Positions 13,217 to 23,872 of a DNA stretch of 64,000 bases are shown piece after piece. The notes below the pieces were generated by a model, which did not search any database, was not told the DNA's origin, and saw only the letters and a list, made by a program, of their open reading frames with translations. Every line of letters starts with the position of its first letter. Within the stretch, counting starts at the first letter, position 1. Origin of the DNA: Hypoxylon rubiginosum (Eukaryota; Ascomycota; Sordariomycetes; Xylariales; Hypoxylaceae). The stretch spans positions 1 through 64,000 of the forward strand of contig CADCXA010000007.1 of NCBI GenBank assembly GCA_902806565.1, written 5' to 3'. A program made the translations under genes and the position numbers.

Positions 13217-16200
13217 TTTAAATATTTTTAATTTTATTTAAACTTATTAATATATTATTAATTTTAAAAATATATTTTAAAAATTTAACTTTTTAAACTT
13301 TTTAAAAATATTTTCTTAGTAATATAATTAAATAATATTTTATTAATTATTTAAAGATTTTTTTTATTAAGGTATTATATTTTTTTTAAATGTTTTTATA
13401 AATAAAAATATTATTAAAATAAACAAGTATATTAATATTAATTAAATTTTAAAGAATATTATTTATTATAATTTAAAAGGTTATTAAGGTATTAATAAGT
13501 TTAAAAAATATTATTAGGTATTTATATAAATTATATTTATATTTAAAAACTATTTTTTATTTATTTATTTTTTTAATTTATATAAAATTAAATTTAAATT
13601 TAAAGTTAATTTTAATAAAAAACTTAATAGTTTTAAATTATATTTAAAATTTTATAATTAAAAAAATTAAATAACAAATTAATATAATAATAATATTAAA
13701 TTTTTAATAATTAATAATAAATTATAATAAATCTTTTAAATTTATTTTTTTAATAAATATTATTAAAATAATATATAATAAAATAAACTTTTTAATTTTT
13801 TTTATATTAATTATTTCTTTTAATTAAAACTTTAAAATAAATAATTCCTTTTTATTTATAATATAAAAAGGTTTTTAAAAAAATATTTTTTTTTTATAAA
13901 AATCTATAATATAATTTTAAAATTAATAATTAAAAAATCATTATTTTACTTTTTAAGTTATAATTAAATAAAATTCTTAAAATTCTTTAAAAATATTTTT
14001 AAATGTTTTTTAAATATTTATTTAAATTATAATTAAAATAAAAAAAACGTTAATAAATTTATTAAGATTTTATTAATATAGTTTTTTTTATAATATTTAA
14101 AAGTAAATTAAATTCTTTAAATTTAAAAAAAAAATAAACCGGTTAATATTATTTAAATTATTATTAAAATAAAATAATATTATATTTCTTATTTAAATCT
14201 ATAAATTTAAAATTAAAATAAATAAAATAATTTTTTTAATATTAAAATATAAAAGTTTTTAAATAAAACCTACTTTTTTATTTAAATATTAAAATATTAA
14301 AGTTTATTATAAATTAAAAATATTATTATTTATAAATAAGGATTTTTTATTAATATATTTTAAAAAAATATATAATTAATATATTATTTTTTATATTTAT
14401 AAGTATTTTTATTTAATATTTTTTATTATTATAAATAAATATTATTTTATAAATAAATTAGTTTTTAAAATATAGTTTAAAAGTTAATTTATTAAAAATT
14501 AAGGATTTTTTATAGTTTATAATTTAATATATTAAAAAAAAATATAAAAGTTTATTAATATTTTTTATAACTTTATATATTTTTTTTAGTTTTAATTATT
14601 TAATAAATAAAATTTATTAGAATTTTTATATTTTAATTAAAATAAGTTTATTATTAAATTATTAAATTTTTATTAATATAATAAAATAGTTATTTAAAAA
14701 TTTAAGTTAAAGTTTTTTTTTTTTAATGATTTTTTAAAAAAAAAGTTTTATTAAAATTAAATTAATTTTCACTTTTTTTATAAATATAAAAACCGGCGTT
14801 ATATTATTATTAAACTTTTATTTTATAAAAGTATTTTTTTTTAAAGTTATAAATATCTTTTTTTTATTAATATTTTTCTTTATAAAATAAAATAAAATAT
14901 TATAATTATTTTTTTTATAATATTAATATAAATATTCTTTTTTTTATATTAATTAATATCCGTTTAATTAATTTTTTATAAAATTTCTTTATTAAAAACT
15001 TAATATTTATTTTTAAAATTAAATTAGTTATTATTTATTTATTAATTTTATTCTTTTAAAAATTAATTTTAATTAAATTTAAAATAATTACTTTTATTAT
15101 AAAATTAATAATTTAATTTTAATTATTTTATTATTAAATTAAACTTGTTTTTTTTTAATATATTAAAGTTTATAAATATATTTTTATAAATTTACCTGGC
15201 TTTTTAAATAATATTAATAAATTTTTTATTATTATTTAAAAAACTTTTTTAATAAAAATATATTAATTTAATAATTTTATTTAATAAGATTTTAATAATA
15301 TAATTTTAAAAAATAATTTTAAACTATTAAATTAATTTATTAAAATCTAGTATTTTAATAAAATATTAAGTTATATTTTTATAATATTTAAATTTAAATA
15401 TTTTTTTTAAATTATAATATTTTTTTAAAATATTTTTAAAACATTTTTTTAAGGTAAGTTTATAATTTATTTAAAAATCTATAAATTTATTTACCTTATT
15501 ATTTATAATTTTTATTAATATTATATTTAAGTTTTTTTTATTAATAAAAATTTTATTTAATTAATATAATAATAATTTTTTAAACATTTAAACCAATTTA
15601 TTTTTTAATATACTTAAAAAAGTTAGTTTAATATATAAAATATAAAAAAATAACGGCTTTTATAAAAGTTTTAATAATAAATTTTTTTTTTATTATTAAA
15701 ATTATCTAGGTTATTATTAGGATTATTAAAAAAAAATAATAAATTATTTTTTTTATTTTTTTTAAATATAAGAAACTTAGTTTAAATAAAATTAAATTAA
15801 ATTTAAATATTATTAATAATTTTTTTAATTTAACTAATTTATAAAATTTAAATAAATAATTAATTTTTTATTTTTATTTTTAAATTAAAATATATAAATA
15901 AAAAATAAATATTAAAAATAATATTAATTTAAATTAATTATTAAAAATTAAATTTAAATATAACTTATTTTTTTATATTTTTAAATATTAATTATATATT
16001 AATTAATTAATTAATAATTAATTATTTAATAAATTTAATAAAAATAATTTTAATATATATTTAAAAATTTAAGAACTATTTTTAAAAAATTTAATTTAAT
16101 TAAATTAAATTAATATATTTTTAAATAAATAATTTATTAATTTATAAGTTTTTAATAATAACTTATTTAATAATTTTATTTTAAATTTTTTTATAAATAT

Positions 16201-17440
16201 TAAAATTAATATATAATAATTTTAAAATTAAATATTATTTTTAAATAATTTAAACTAATTTATTAATTATAATTTATTATATAATATTATTATTTATAAA
16301 TTTAATAATAATATTTTAAATTTATTATAAAAATATTTAATTAAATTATTTAATTTAATATTTAAAACTAATAATTTAAATAATTAATATTTTAATTTTT
16401 ATATTATATATTTAAGTAATAATATTATAAATTATATAAAAAATATTATAATTTTTATAGATTTTTTAATTTTTTTAGTAAATAATATTTATTTAAATAA
16501 TTAAAGTTTAAATAATATTATAAAAGTTTTATATTTAAATATAAAATTATAAAATTTATTTTAAAAAGTTAGTAATAATAATATTAAATATAATAAAATT
16601 AAAAGTATTTTTTATAATTAGTTTATAATTTTAAAATTAATAAAATATAAAAATTAAATTTTAAATTAAAATATTATTTTTATTTTAATAAATTCTTAAA
16701 TAATAAAAAAAATATTAAATTTAATAAGAAATCTTTTAAGTTTTTAATAAAAAAAAAATAAAAAAAAACTTTTATTAATATTATTTATATAAAAAATTAA
16801 TTAATTAAATGGTTTTTTTAATTAAAAAAATTTTAAATTTAAATTTTTTAAAAAATAAAATAAGTTTTTTTTTATTTTAATAATTTTAAAATAAAATATA
16901 ATAAAGTTATTAATAAAAATAATAATAATATTAAACTATAAAAAAATTATATTATAATAATAATATAAATTATTTTAAAAAAAATATCTTTTAATAATAA
17001 TAAAAAAATATTATTTATTAAAAAAAAAAGTTTTAAATTATTAAAAAAATTTATAAAATAATTAACTTAAAATAAAAAAATCTTAAAATATTTAATATTT
17101 TAAAAGTTTTTATTAATTATTTAAATTTAATATAGTTTTTAAAAAAAATAAAAATTATTTATAATAAAAATTTATATTAAAAATTTAAAATAATTTTAAT
17201 TTAATATAATAATTTTTATAGGTTTTAAGATTTTTAATTTTTTTTAATTTAAATAAAAATTTAAAGTTTTATTTATATTTTAAAATTATTATTTAATTTT
17301 TTTTTTATTATTACTTTAAATATTTAATTAATATATATTAATTTTATTATTTTAATTTAAATTATTTTTATTTATTTAATTTTAATTAACTTATATATTA
17401 ATATATAAGATACGTATTTACTAAGATTTATAACTATGGG

Positions 17441-17843
17441 TTTTTTTAATTAAATAAGCCACTTAAATTAAGCCGTGTAACATTTGCATTGGTAAGTGCA
17501 TCTGTCCATATCTATTAGGTATGTACTTAGGACCGTTCACGCTTATACCAGCTTTTAGATGTACACTTAAGGGGCTGCATGATGTATCAAGTGAGGTAGT
17601 ACTGTCCGCACCCGTGGCTGAGATCGGGATCTTATGCATATATGAAGTGGTAGGAATCCAATCATTCTCGGGCCGTCCCGTCCAAATGTGGTGACTAAAT
17701 CCTACGGCACGCCTCGAGGCTTGTCCTTGGATAGGTATATGAGGCTTGGTCTTAATCCTTGTGGAGAAAGATTGATCAAGTTCACCTAGACCTCCCCCTT
17801 TTTTACCAATACCCGTTTAGGACGTATTGGATTTCTTGCTATC
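17441..17843. other. Non-coding edge of the genic island
   Basis: Base composition is normal again but no gene is visible. This is presumably the upstream region of the 7TM gene starting at 17,844. Confidence 0.6.
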
Positions 17844-19296
17844 ATGCTCCGGTCTCTAAAGCCCGCCGACAAAACAGACCTTGACGCCAATCGTATCAAA
17901 TGGGTTCGAGATGTAACGACGGGGATGATTGTCCTCGCAGTTCTTTTCGTCAGCCTCCGGTTTCTCTCTCGGTGGCTTAAAGGACTCAAGATAGGACTCG
18001 ATGACTGGCTCCTGCTAGTCGCATTGGTAAGCGGGAATTAAATTCCGCCTTTCGTGACGATATGATGCTAACATTGACCTATATAGGCCTTTCTTTTCGC
18101 AACAGGTGCCATTAACTACGCCAGTATGCCGCTTCACCGCTTATTTTCTCCGATGCCCCCTTCTCTCTTATCCTCCTCTTCGAATTGGACCCAAAGATGT
18201 AGGAATTAATCGGCGTCTACGTACAGTGATTGCACACGGCCTTGGACGTCAGGTAGTGACGGTATCATTGGACACGCTCGAGATGTTCTTGAAACTAGTG
18301 ATTGTGGGTCAGATTACCTTCACCACCGGCATCATGTTGGTGAAGGTCTCCATACTCCAGTTGTATCTCCGCATTTTCCCATCCAGGCGCTTTAAGGTCA
18401 CCGTATATATTATCACCGGGATAGTTCTCTCTTGGTGGATTGCCATTACACTACTCGCTATATTTCAGTGCAAGCCGATCGAGATGGCATACAAGCCATG
18501 GCTGGATGGCCACTGCATTGACCTGGACGCCGCTCTCTGGGGTAGTGGGCTCCCTGATATCGTGGTTGACTTTGTAATTCTATGTCTTCCACTTCGCCAG
18601 GTGATGAAGCTTAACACCTCATTGGGCAACAAGCTTGTGATTGGTTTCTTTTTTGCGTCCGGCGCCTTGTAAGTAGACTTGGAGTTATACCCACAACGAA
18701 TATTGGTTGAAGTTGTGCTGAACGTGCATGCTTATCGTTGCCTCAGTGCCACTTTCGCCAGTATTAATCGGCTCATCGTTATATTCAAAGTTGATCACCT
18801 CAACGGGACTTATAAGCACCCCTCCCCAAACCTTTTATAAACATGAGGCTTGACATGAATGATGATAGGGACATTAACGGAGTCACTGGGATGGTTTATT
18901 ATTGAGCAAGCCAGTGCGGTGGTCAGCGCCTGCCTTCCGACGTTACGGCCATTGCTCGTTAGAGTGCATCAACTCACAGGGCCACTGTTGCAAAAGTGCC
19001 CTGCCAGCAAAGATGGACAGCAGTGGAATTCAGAACTCGTCACTATCGGCAGACTATCCGGGCGTGATACGAAAGATCGACGGTTTCTCCGACTGACGAG
19101 CGAAGAAGGACTTGATTTGTCAGCCAATGTTTCCACGACTATCTGCCACGAAAACCCCTATGAAGCTGGCTCCGAGTTTCACATGCTGGCTGGGAGCACT
19201 GGGGGTATCGACGTCCAAGTTAGACGTTCAATTGAGCGCAGCTCAGCTGATGTATACTTTAGAGGGACGAATGATGGCGAAAATTCTGCAATATAG
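17844..19296 (+). CDS. Rhodopsin-like 7TM fungal integral membrane protein, possibly damaged
   Basis: I read five exons: 17844-18026, 18087-18123, 18227-18668, 18747-18811 and 18869-19296, giving 384 codons before the stop. The N-terminus has a first hydrophobic helix followed by the acidic GLDDWLLLVAL stretch. Further helices include TGIMLVKVSILQLYLRIF, a WWIAITLLAIFQCKPIE segment and an LPTLRPL end. This pattern is typical of the large fungal rhodopsin-like membrane protein family (PF20684), whose biochemical role is mostly unknown. Splice sites of introns 1-3 are canonical. The fourth needs a donor at 18812 that reads ATAAGC instead of GTAAGC. Without splicing there, stops occur at 18838 and just after, so the gene may be inactive or mis-spliced. 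It is the first gene next to the AT block. Confidence 0.72.
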
Positions 19297-19437
19297 GCCA
19301 CGCAACAAAGGTATAATACTCCATACTGTTGGATCCAGGGGTTGCTAGTAACTTAGGTACCTAGGTGACGAGAACTCAACATTTACCTAATTACGAAATG
19401 ACGGTGTCTGCTGAGAGATGAAGACTTCACTTATCGA

Positions 19438-19910
19438 TCAGGTAGCGCGCGTTGGGGGTTCGGCGACGGCATAGTAGACTGAATCCCATAATATCTCCTC
19501 GTCGGGTCGCTTCTCAATGACCGCACGTAGAAGGGGGATGATTCGGGCTAGTTCTACAACGCTTATGAGATTGCTAGAGACATGCTTTACAATATCAGCT
19601 ACGAGGTTGTCGTTACCGGTATTAGAACGGAGCAATCGAGCGAATGGAAACTCCATCAAGGCGAGGAAGAGGACCAGCGCTATTGCGTCACGTTTCGCCC
19701 CGTTATTAGCAACTGTGCGTTCTACCAAGTCATAGAAGCCTACAAATATATCAGAGGAGCCAAGCCATCAACGTAGACAAGAATTAGCACTATACCTTCG
19801 TTGGGGCGATCGGTGAAGGGGGTGCTATAGACGGACCAAAAACCGTTGTAAAAGCCATCAAGGCAATTACCGAGGGAGTTGGCCTGGGTGACTTCAGATT
19901 GAGAGGTCAT
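19438..19910 (-). CDS. Small protein of unknown function (138 aa)
   Basis: Two exons, 19796-19910 and 19438-19739, join across a 56-nt intron with donor GTATAG and acceptor TTGTAG, giving 138 residues. The protein begins MTSQSEVTQANSLGNCLDGF and is helical and amphipathic, with segments such as ALVLFLALMEFPFARLLR and ISVVELARIIPLLRAVIEKR. No signal peptide or catalytic motif is visible and I do not recognise the family. It is divergently oriented to the glycosyltransferase gene at 20308 and converges with the 7TM gene. The start is the first ATG in the open frame. Confidence 0.6.
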
Positions 19911-20307
19911 CGTCAAAAATGGATTGGTAAATGTACTGGTACCTGATGCTCGACTAAAAGGAAGATGTAAATGTTACGTGAGCTCTCTTATAAAAACCCA
20001 GGCGACTTATCAAAAAGCGCTCTTGCTCCGTCGTGACTGCCAACTGCCAGTCCTTTCCCCTTTAAAGAGAGCTCACCATTAGGCATGCACGTTTATATTC
20101 ATATCGTTATTTCCATTTTCTAAAATGCAAAAATATTAACACAATCCCGTGCCACAAATGTTCCCTTTTTTCCTTATCTTTGTACCGCTTGTATTGTTTG
20201 TCCGTCCACCAAACTCGACTCTTTACCAACCTAGTCGTCTATTCATTCCTCTATCGCTCGTAAGAGCACGTACTCCGGGATAACCATGCTGGTAGCTTGC
20301 CGAGACC
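19911..20307. promoter_or_regulatory. Shared divergent upstream region
   Basis: About 400 bp separate the start codons of the small unknown gene (minus) and the glycosyltransferase gene (plus). A TATAAAA motif lies at about 19,989-19,995, 80 bp from the minus-strand start. The last 100 bp before 20308 are pyrimidine-rich. Assignment as promoter is from position only. Confidence 0.4.
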
Positions 20308-21872
20308 ATGTTCCTAAAACATTGGCTCGGCAAGTTTACCGCGGTTGCTACCTGCGTTTTCGTTTTTCTCATGACTTCGCAGCGCCTCAGTGAATGGTCG
20401 TTCCGTAGCTCGTCGCTTGGAATCCCGTCTATTCGGCGTCCCTACAGCTCCGCCCACGCCAACGACACGTCCGAGTTTGCTAGTGTTAGCAACCCTAACG
20501 ACCGAAAACCTCCTGTCGCACGACCTGATGATCCTTCGTGCGCCTCCTTTCCCGACACGTCCAACATCCTCGTCGTCGTCAAGACGGGCGCTACCGAGTC
20601 CTACGCCAGAATCCCCACCCAGCTCGTCACCGTCTTGAGATGTCTGCCGGATTTCCTCTTATTTTCCGACTTGGAACAACACATTGCCGGCTACCGCATC
20701 TATGATAGCCTAGATACCGTGATCCATGACGTCAAAGAGGAAAACCCGGACTTCGACCTATATCGGCGGCAGCAAGCCTGCCCCGTCGACCAGCAGAGTT
20801 GCAACACCGATGCTGATGATGATGATGGTCGCCAGAAGCACCAGGGCTGGAAACTGGACAGATACAAGAACATCCACATAGCCGAGAAGACGTACCGTTT
20901 GCGCCCTAGCTACGATTGGTATATTTTCATCGATGCCGATACGTACGTGCTCTGGCGCAACCTTGTGCAGTGGCTGCTTAAGCTGGGAGATCCGTGGAAT
21001 AAAAAGTACTATATCGGCAGCGCGACCTTAATCGATGATTTCCCTTTCGCCCACGGCGGTAGTGGGTACATCCTATCGCAGGCTACGATGTGGGACCTCG
21101 CGGGAAGCCATGCTGGCATCGCCAACAGCTACGACATGACAGCGAAGGATTCGTGCTGCGGCGACTATGTGCTAGGACTTGCGTTGAACGAAACCATCAG
21201 TGTCGGACTCAGTTTTGCTGTAAGCGACTGCTAGTTATCCTACGCGGTACTTTAATACGAAGCAAGGGGAAAAAGACTGACGTAACTTTCTAGTGGCCTA
21301 CAATAAACGGCGAGAAGCCCCATACCATCCCGTACGGCCCTCGCGAATGGTGCCGCCCGCTCGTGACGATGCACCATATGGACTCGGAGGAGATCTCCTC
21401 GTTCTAGGAGTTCGAGAGGCGATTCTACGAGTCGCCCGGCCAACCCCATCCCATCCTGCGGTTTAAAGACATCTACCACGAGTTCGTCGAGCCCAAACTT
21501 AGCGTCCTGCGCAACGACTGGGATAACCTGAGCAAGGACGTGGTATACCTGGACCGCAACGCTAAGCACGAGCAGTGGCAGAAGGACCGCGCCAAGAAGC
21601 TGGACCAGCAGATCCGGGTGTCGGCCGTGGAGATGGACGCGCACAAGTCGTTCCTCCATTGCCGCAAGTTATGCGACAGTATTGCAAGCTGCTTCCAGTT
21701 TTCATTCCACAACGGAATCTGTGCATATAGTAAGTCATTCATGCTCGGAAAGCCGACGGAGAAGATGGATGAGGAAGAGCAGAGGTGGACCAGCGGGTGG
21801 AACGTGAAGCGAATTCAAGATTGGGTCGAGAAGCAGGGGAATTGCAAGGAACCGGTCTGGCCAAATGTATGA
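20308..21872 (+). CDS. GT31-like type II glycosyltransferase with an in-frame amber codon
   Basis: Exons 20308-21219 and 21294-21872 are joined by a phase-0 intron (GTAAGC...CTAG). The protein starts with a short cytoplasmic tail and a signal anchor (about residues 10-23, TAVATCVFVFLMTS), so it is a Golgi-type type II membrane protein. A fringe/galactosyltransferase-like domain follows, with the metal-binding DAD motif at residues 209-211 (IFIDADTYV), a GGSGY segment and a DSCCGDYVLG segment. This matches fungal GT31/DUF604-type proteins; donor and acceptor sugars are unknown. Codon 342 (21405-21407) is TAG, after which the same frame stays open for another 155 codons, including a Cys-rich tail. 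The product is therefore either truncated at 341 residues, with the core domain present, or the gene is a recent pseudogene. Translation starts at the ATG after GAGACC. Confidence 0.75.
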
Positions 21873-22203
21873 TATGTCGGAGGTGTAGAGATGCGAGCTG
21901 CGATCCTAGCTTTCCTCTGTAATGATGATCATAGGGATGTATGTGAATGAATGGAAAGTGGTTCTGATCGAGACTGAGTACTACACTCCTGTGCAAGTTA
22001 GCAAGCAACTTAACAGAAGGAATAAGGCAGTAGCTTTTATCAATCTTCAAGACGGAATCAAGAAGCATTCATGACATTTGTTAATTAACCCATTGTGGTT
22101 TGTCGTAGTGTACATTGGCGAATGTACCGCAGTTTAACTCCTGCATCTTTCCTCTTCTTCCGCCCCCGACCCTCTACCCTCCTCGACTCCAGTCTAGCGC
22201 AAA
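21873..22203. other. Convergent 3' region
   Basis: About 330 bp lie between the ends of the glycosyltransferase (plus) and the small hydrophilic protein gene (minus). Only 3' untranslated sequence is expected; no further gene is seen. Confidence 0.5.
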
Positions 22204-22470
22204 TCATACCATAGAGTTCCCCTGCCGGTCCACCTCGTCGCGGACGCGCGGGCCGCCGATGCCCTTCTCGCCGGGCACGTTGGTGCTGCCGCCCTCGACG
22301 CCGACGTCGGTGACGCCCGTGTCCGACGCCACGGGCGCCTCGCCGGGCGCGTGTCCCTCCTTGTGGGCCGGCGCGTTGGGCGCGCCTAGGCCTTGGGCTG
22401 CGGTTTTTACTTCTATGTCAGCTTCCGGGGATTGGGACGGCGCAAAAGCTTGTGCTAGGTAGAAGGGGGA

Positions 22471-22505
<35 letters not shown>

Positions 22506-22673
22506 TTCTTTATTTGCTCCCCCGAGAGGTGATGGAGTGCGAGGGGTGGGGTGGATGATAGGAGCTGGAGAAGACAGGCGTGGAAGAGAGACTTGCAACG
22601 TACCCTGAGCTTGCCTCTTCTTGAACGTCTCGCTGGCGGCGTCGTTCTGGCCAGGTGTCTTGGAGGGTGCCAT
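22204..22673 (-). CDS. Small hydrophilic, probably disordered protein (106 aa)
   Basis: Exons 22604-22673 and 22204-22454 are joined across a 149-nt intron with donor GTACGT and acceptor CCTAG, giving 106 residues. The product begins MAPSKTPGQNDAASETFKKR and continues with a Gly-, Ala-, Pro- and charge-rich tail containing GEKGIGGPRVRDEVDRQGN. No membrane segment, signal peptide or catalytic motif is present. The second exon is distinctly GC-rich and keeps an open, well-biased frame, which argues it is real. I do not recognise the family. The intron contains a (GT)n microsatellite. Confidence 0.65.
22471..22501. repeat. (GT)n microsatellite
   Basis: About 14 uninterrupted GT units, lying inside the single intron of the small hydrophilic protein gene (minus strand), 17 nt from its acceptor site. 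Confidence 0.95.
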
Positions 22674-23872
22674 TGTGTCTTATTGTGCTTTGCGGCGGGT
22701 AGAATACGATGATGGGATCTATGTGTGCTTCAGTCGCAAGGGTCGTGATCGTAGAGTTAGGTTGGTAGATGGTCATAAGAAAAGAAAGTGAATATTACTT
22801 TGATACATAAGGGGATATACGTCTTTTATCTCGCCTTGCGGTCGGAAGTCCCCCTGCAGTCATTACGTCAATCCGCGTTTGGCATTGCCATTCGTTGATG
22901 TCATTTTAGTCAGGGGTAATATCTACCGCGAGTACATACACGATCTGTTGGCAGGACAAACCAATTAATCCGATCGGGTTGAATTATTATTTGACGGGCC
23001 TGGATAGCTGCAGTCGTAACGTACCTAAGAGGTAGGTGATCTCCCAGACGAGATAATTTCGTCTACATCATTTTCCCCCTCTCCCTCTTCCTCTTCTCCC
23101 TCTCCTAGATCTTGATCTTCTATGTCTTTTTCCTCTTCGGACTTGTTGAATGGCATAGCCGCATCAAAGTCCTTGATTAAAGATGAACAGCTTAGCGAAG
23201 TACTCAGGGTTGTCATAAAAGGAAGCGCGTATTACGTCCTTCCGTATTGTAGCTGCCTTCTGTAAAAGTATACCCTTTGAAGGCTTCTCATTCCTAATTC
23301 CTCATTTCTCATTCCTCCCCTAAGAAACTTACGTGGTCATCATATATCTACCTTCATGGCCTGTGTCTAGCTCGCTCATGACCTCATCTGAGTACCCCTG
23401 AGACTGGCTCTGGGTCTAACTCATCCTTCTCTTCCCCTCGACGTAGTCTTCCTCATTTTCGTTGCAAAAATCGCCCCCCCTAAACCGTGAAGCTCCAACA
23501 AGCCGCCCATTGAAATGAATGCCTTGGGGCCCATGACGGGAATGAAATGGTCTAGGTGGGTAAGAAACGGGCAGAAATCCGGCGCTGAAAACCTAAACTT
23601 CGTTCAATCGCTTGGCCTCCGATGAATAAAAGACTAGATCCGCACCATCCTCGAGGAACGTTCTCGCATCCGTATATGCAGATCTCCAAAAAAAACGTGT
23701 GGGATATAATTGGCCGTGAAAAAAAAAAGGCCAGAGATGCCTACGCAAAAATGAATGCGTAAGGGGATCCGAAATAACGTATATATGGTCGTTAGAGCCT
23801 CATTCCTTTCATTCCCTTTGTGCTTTTTCTCTTTCCTGCTCCTAGATTTCCTGCATATTTTCCATAAAATCA
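22674..23872. other. Intergenic, 1.2 kb, with one doubtful small ORF
   Basis: An ATG-started minus-strand frame at 23025-23216 encodes 63 residues with an acidic tail rich in Glu. It has no recognisable domain, so I do not call it as a gene. A simple C run occurs near 23475. The rest is presumably the upstream region of the small protein gene and the 3' region of the regulator ending at 23873. Confidence 0.45.

Larger units (their letters stand above)
1..17440. repeat. AT-rich, RIP-destroyed repeat block
   Basis: About 17.4 kb consists almost only of A and T, with stops in all frames and rare islands of C/G. No open gene can be supported; short ATA/TTA-rich open frames such as 218-511 on the minus strand are compositional accidents. 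Relics inside include a Ty3/gypsy reverse transcriptase (about 7.8-8.1 kb), a long inverted repeat (1.0-2.7 kb) and a direct repeat pair (2.7 and 13.1 kb). Differences between repeat copies are transitions, as expected from repeat-induced point mutation. The right edge is sharp: normal composition resumes near 17,440-17,460. I could not assign 10.8-17.4 kb to any transposon class. The left end continues beyond the window. Confidence 0.93.

Noticed and set aside
15100..15250. Possible LINE reverse transcriptase on the minus strand (an FKKPGK-like word)
   Set aside because: A single short word without the surrounding family spacing or a Y-x-D-D remnant is not enough.
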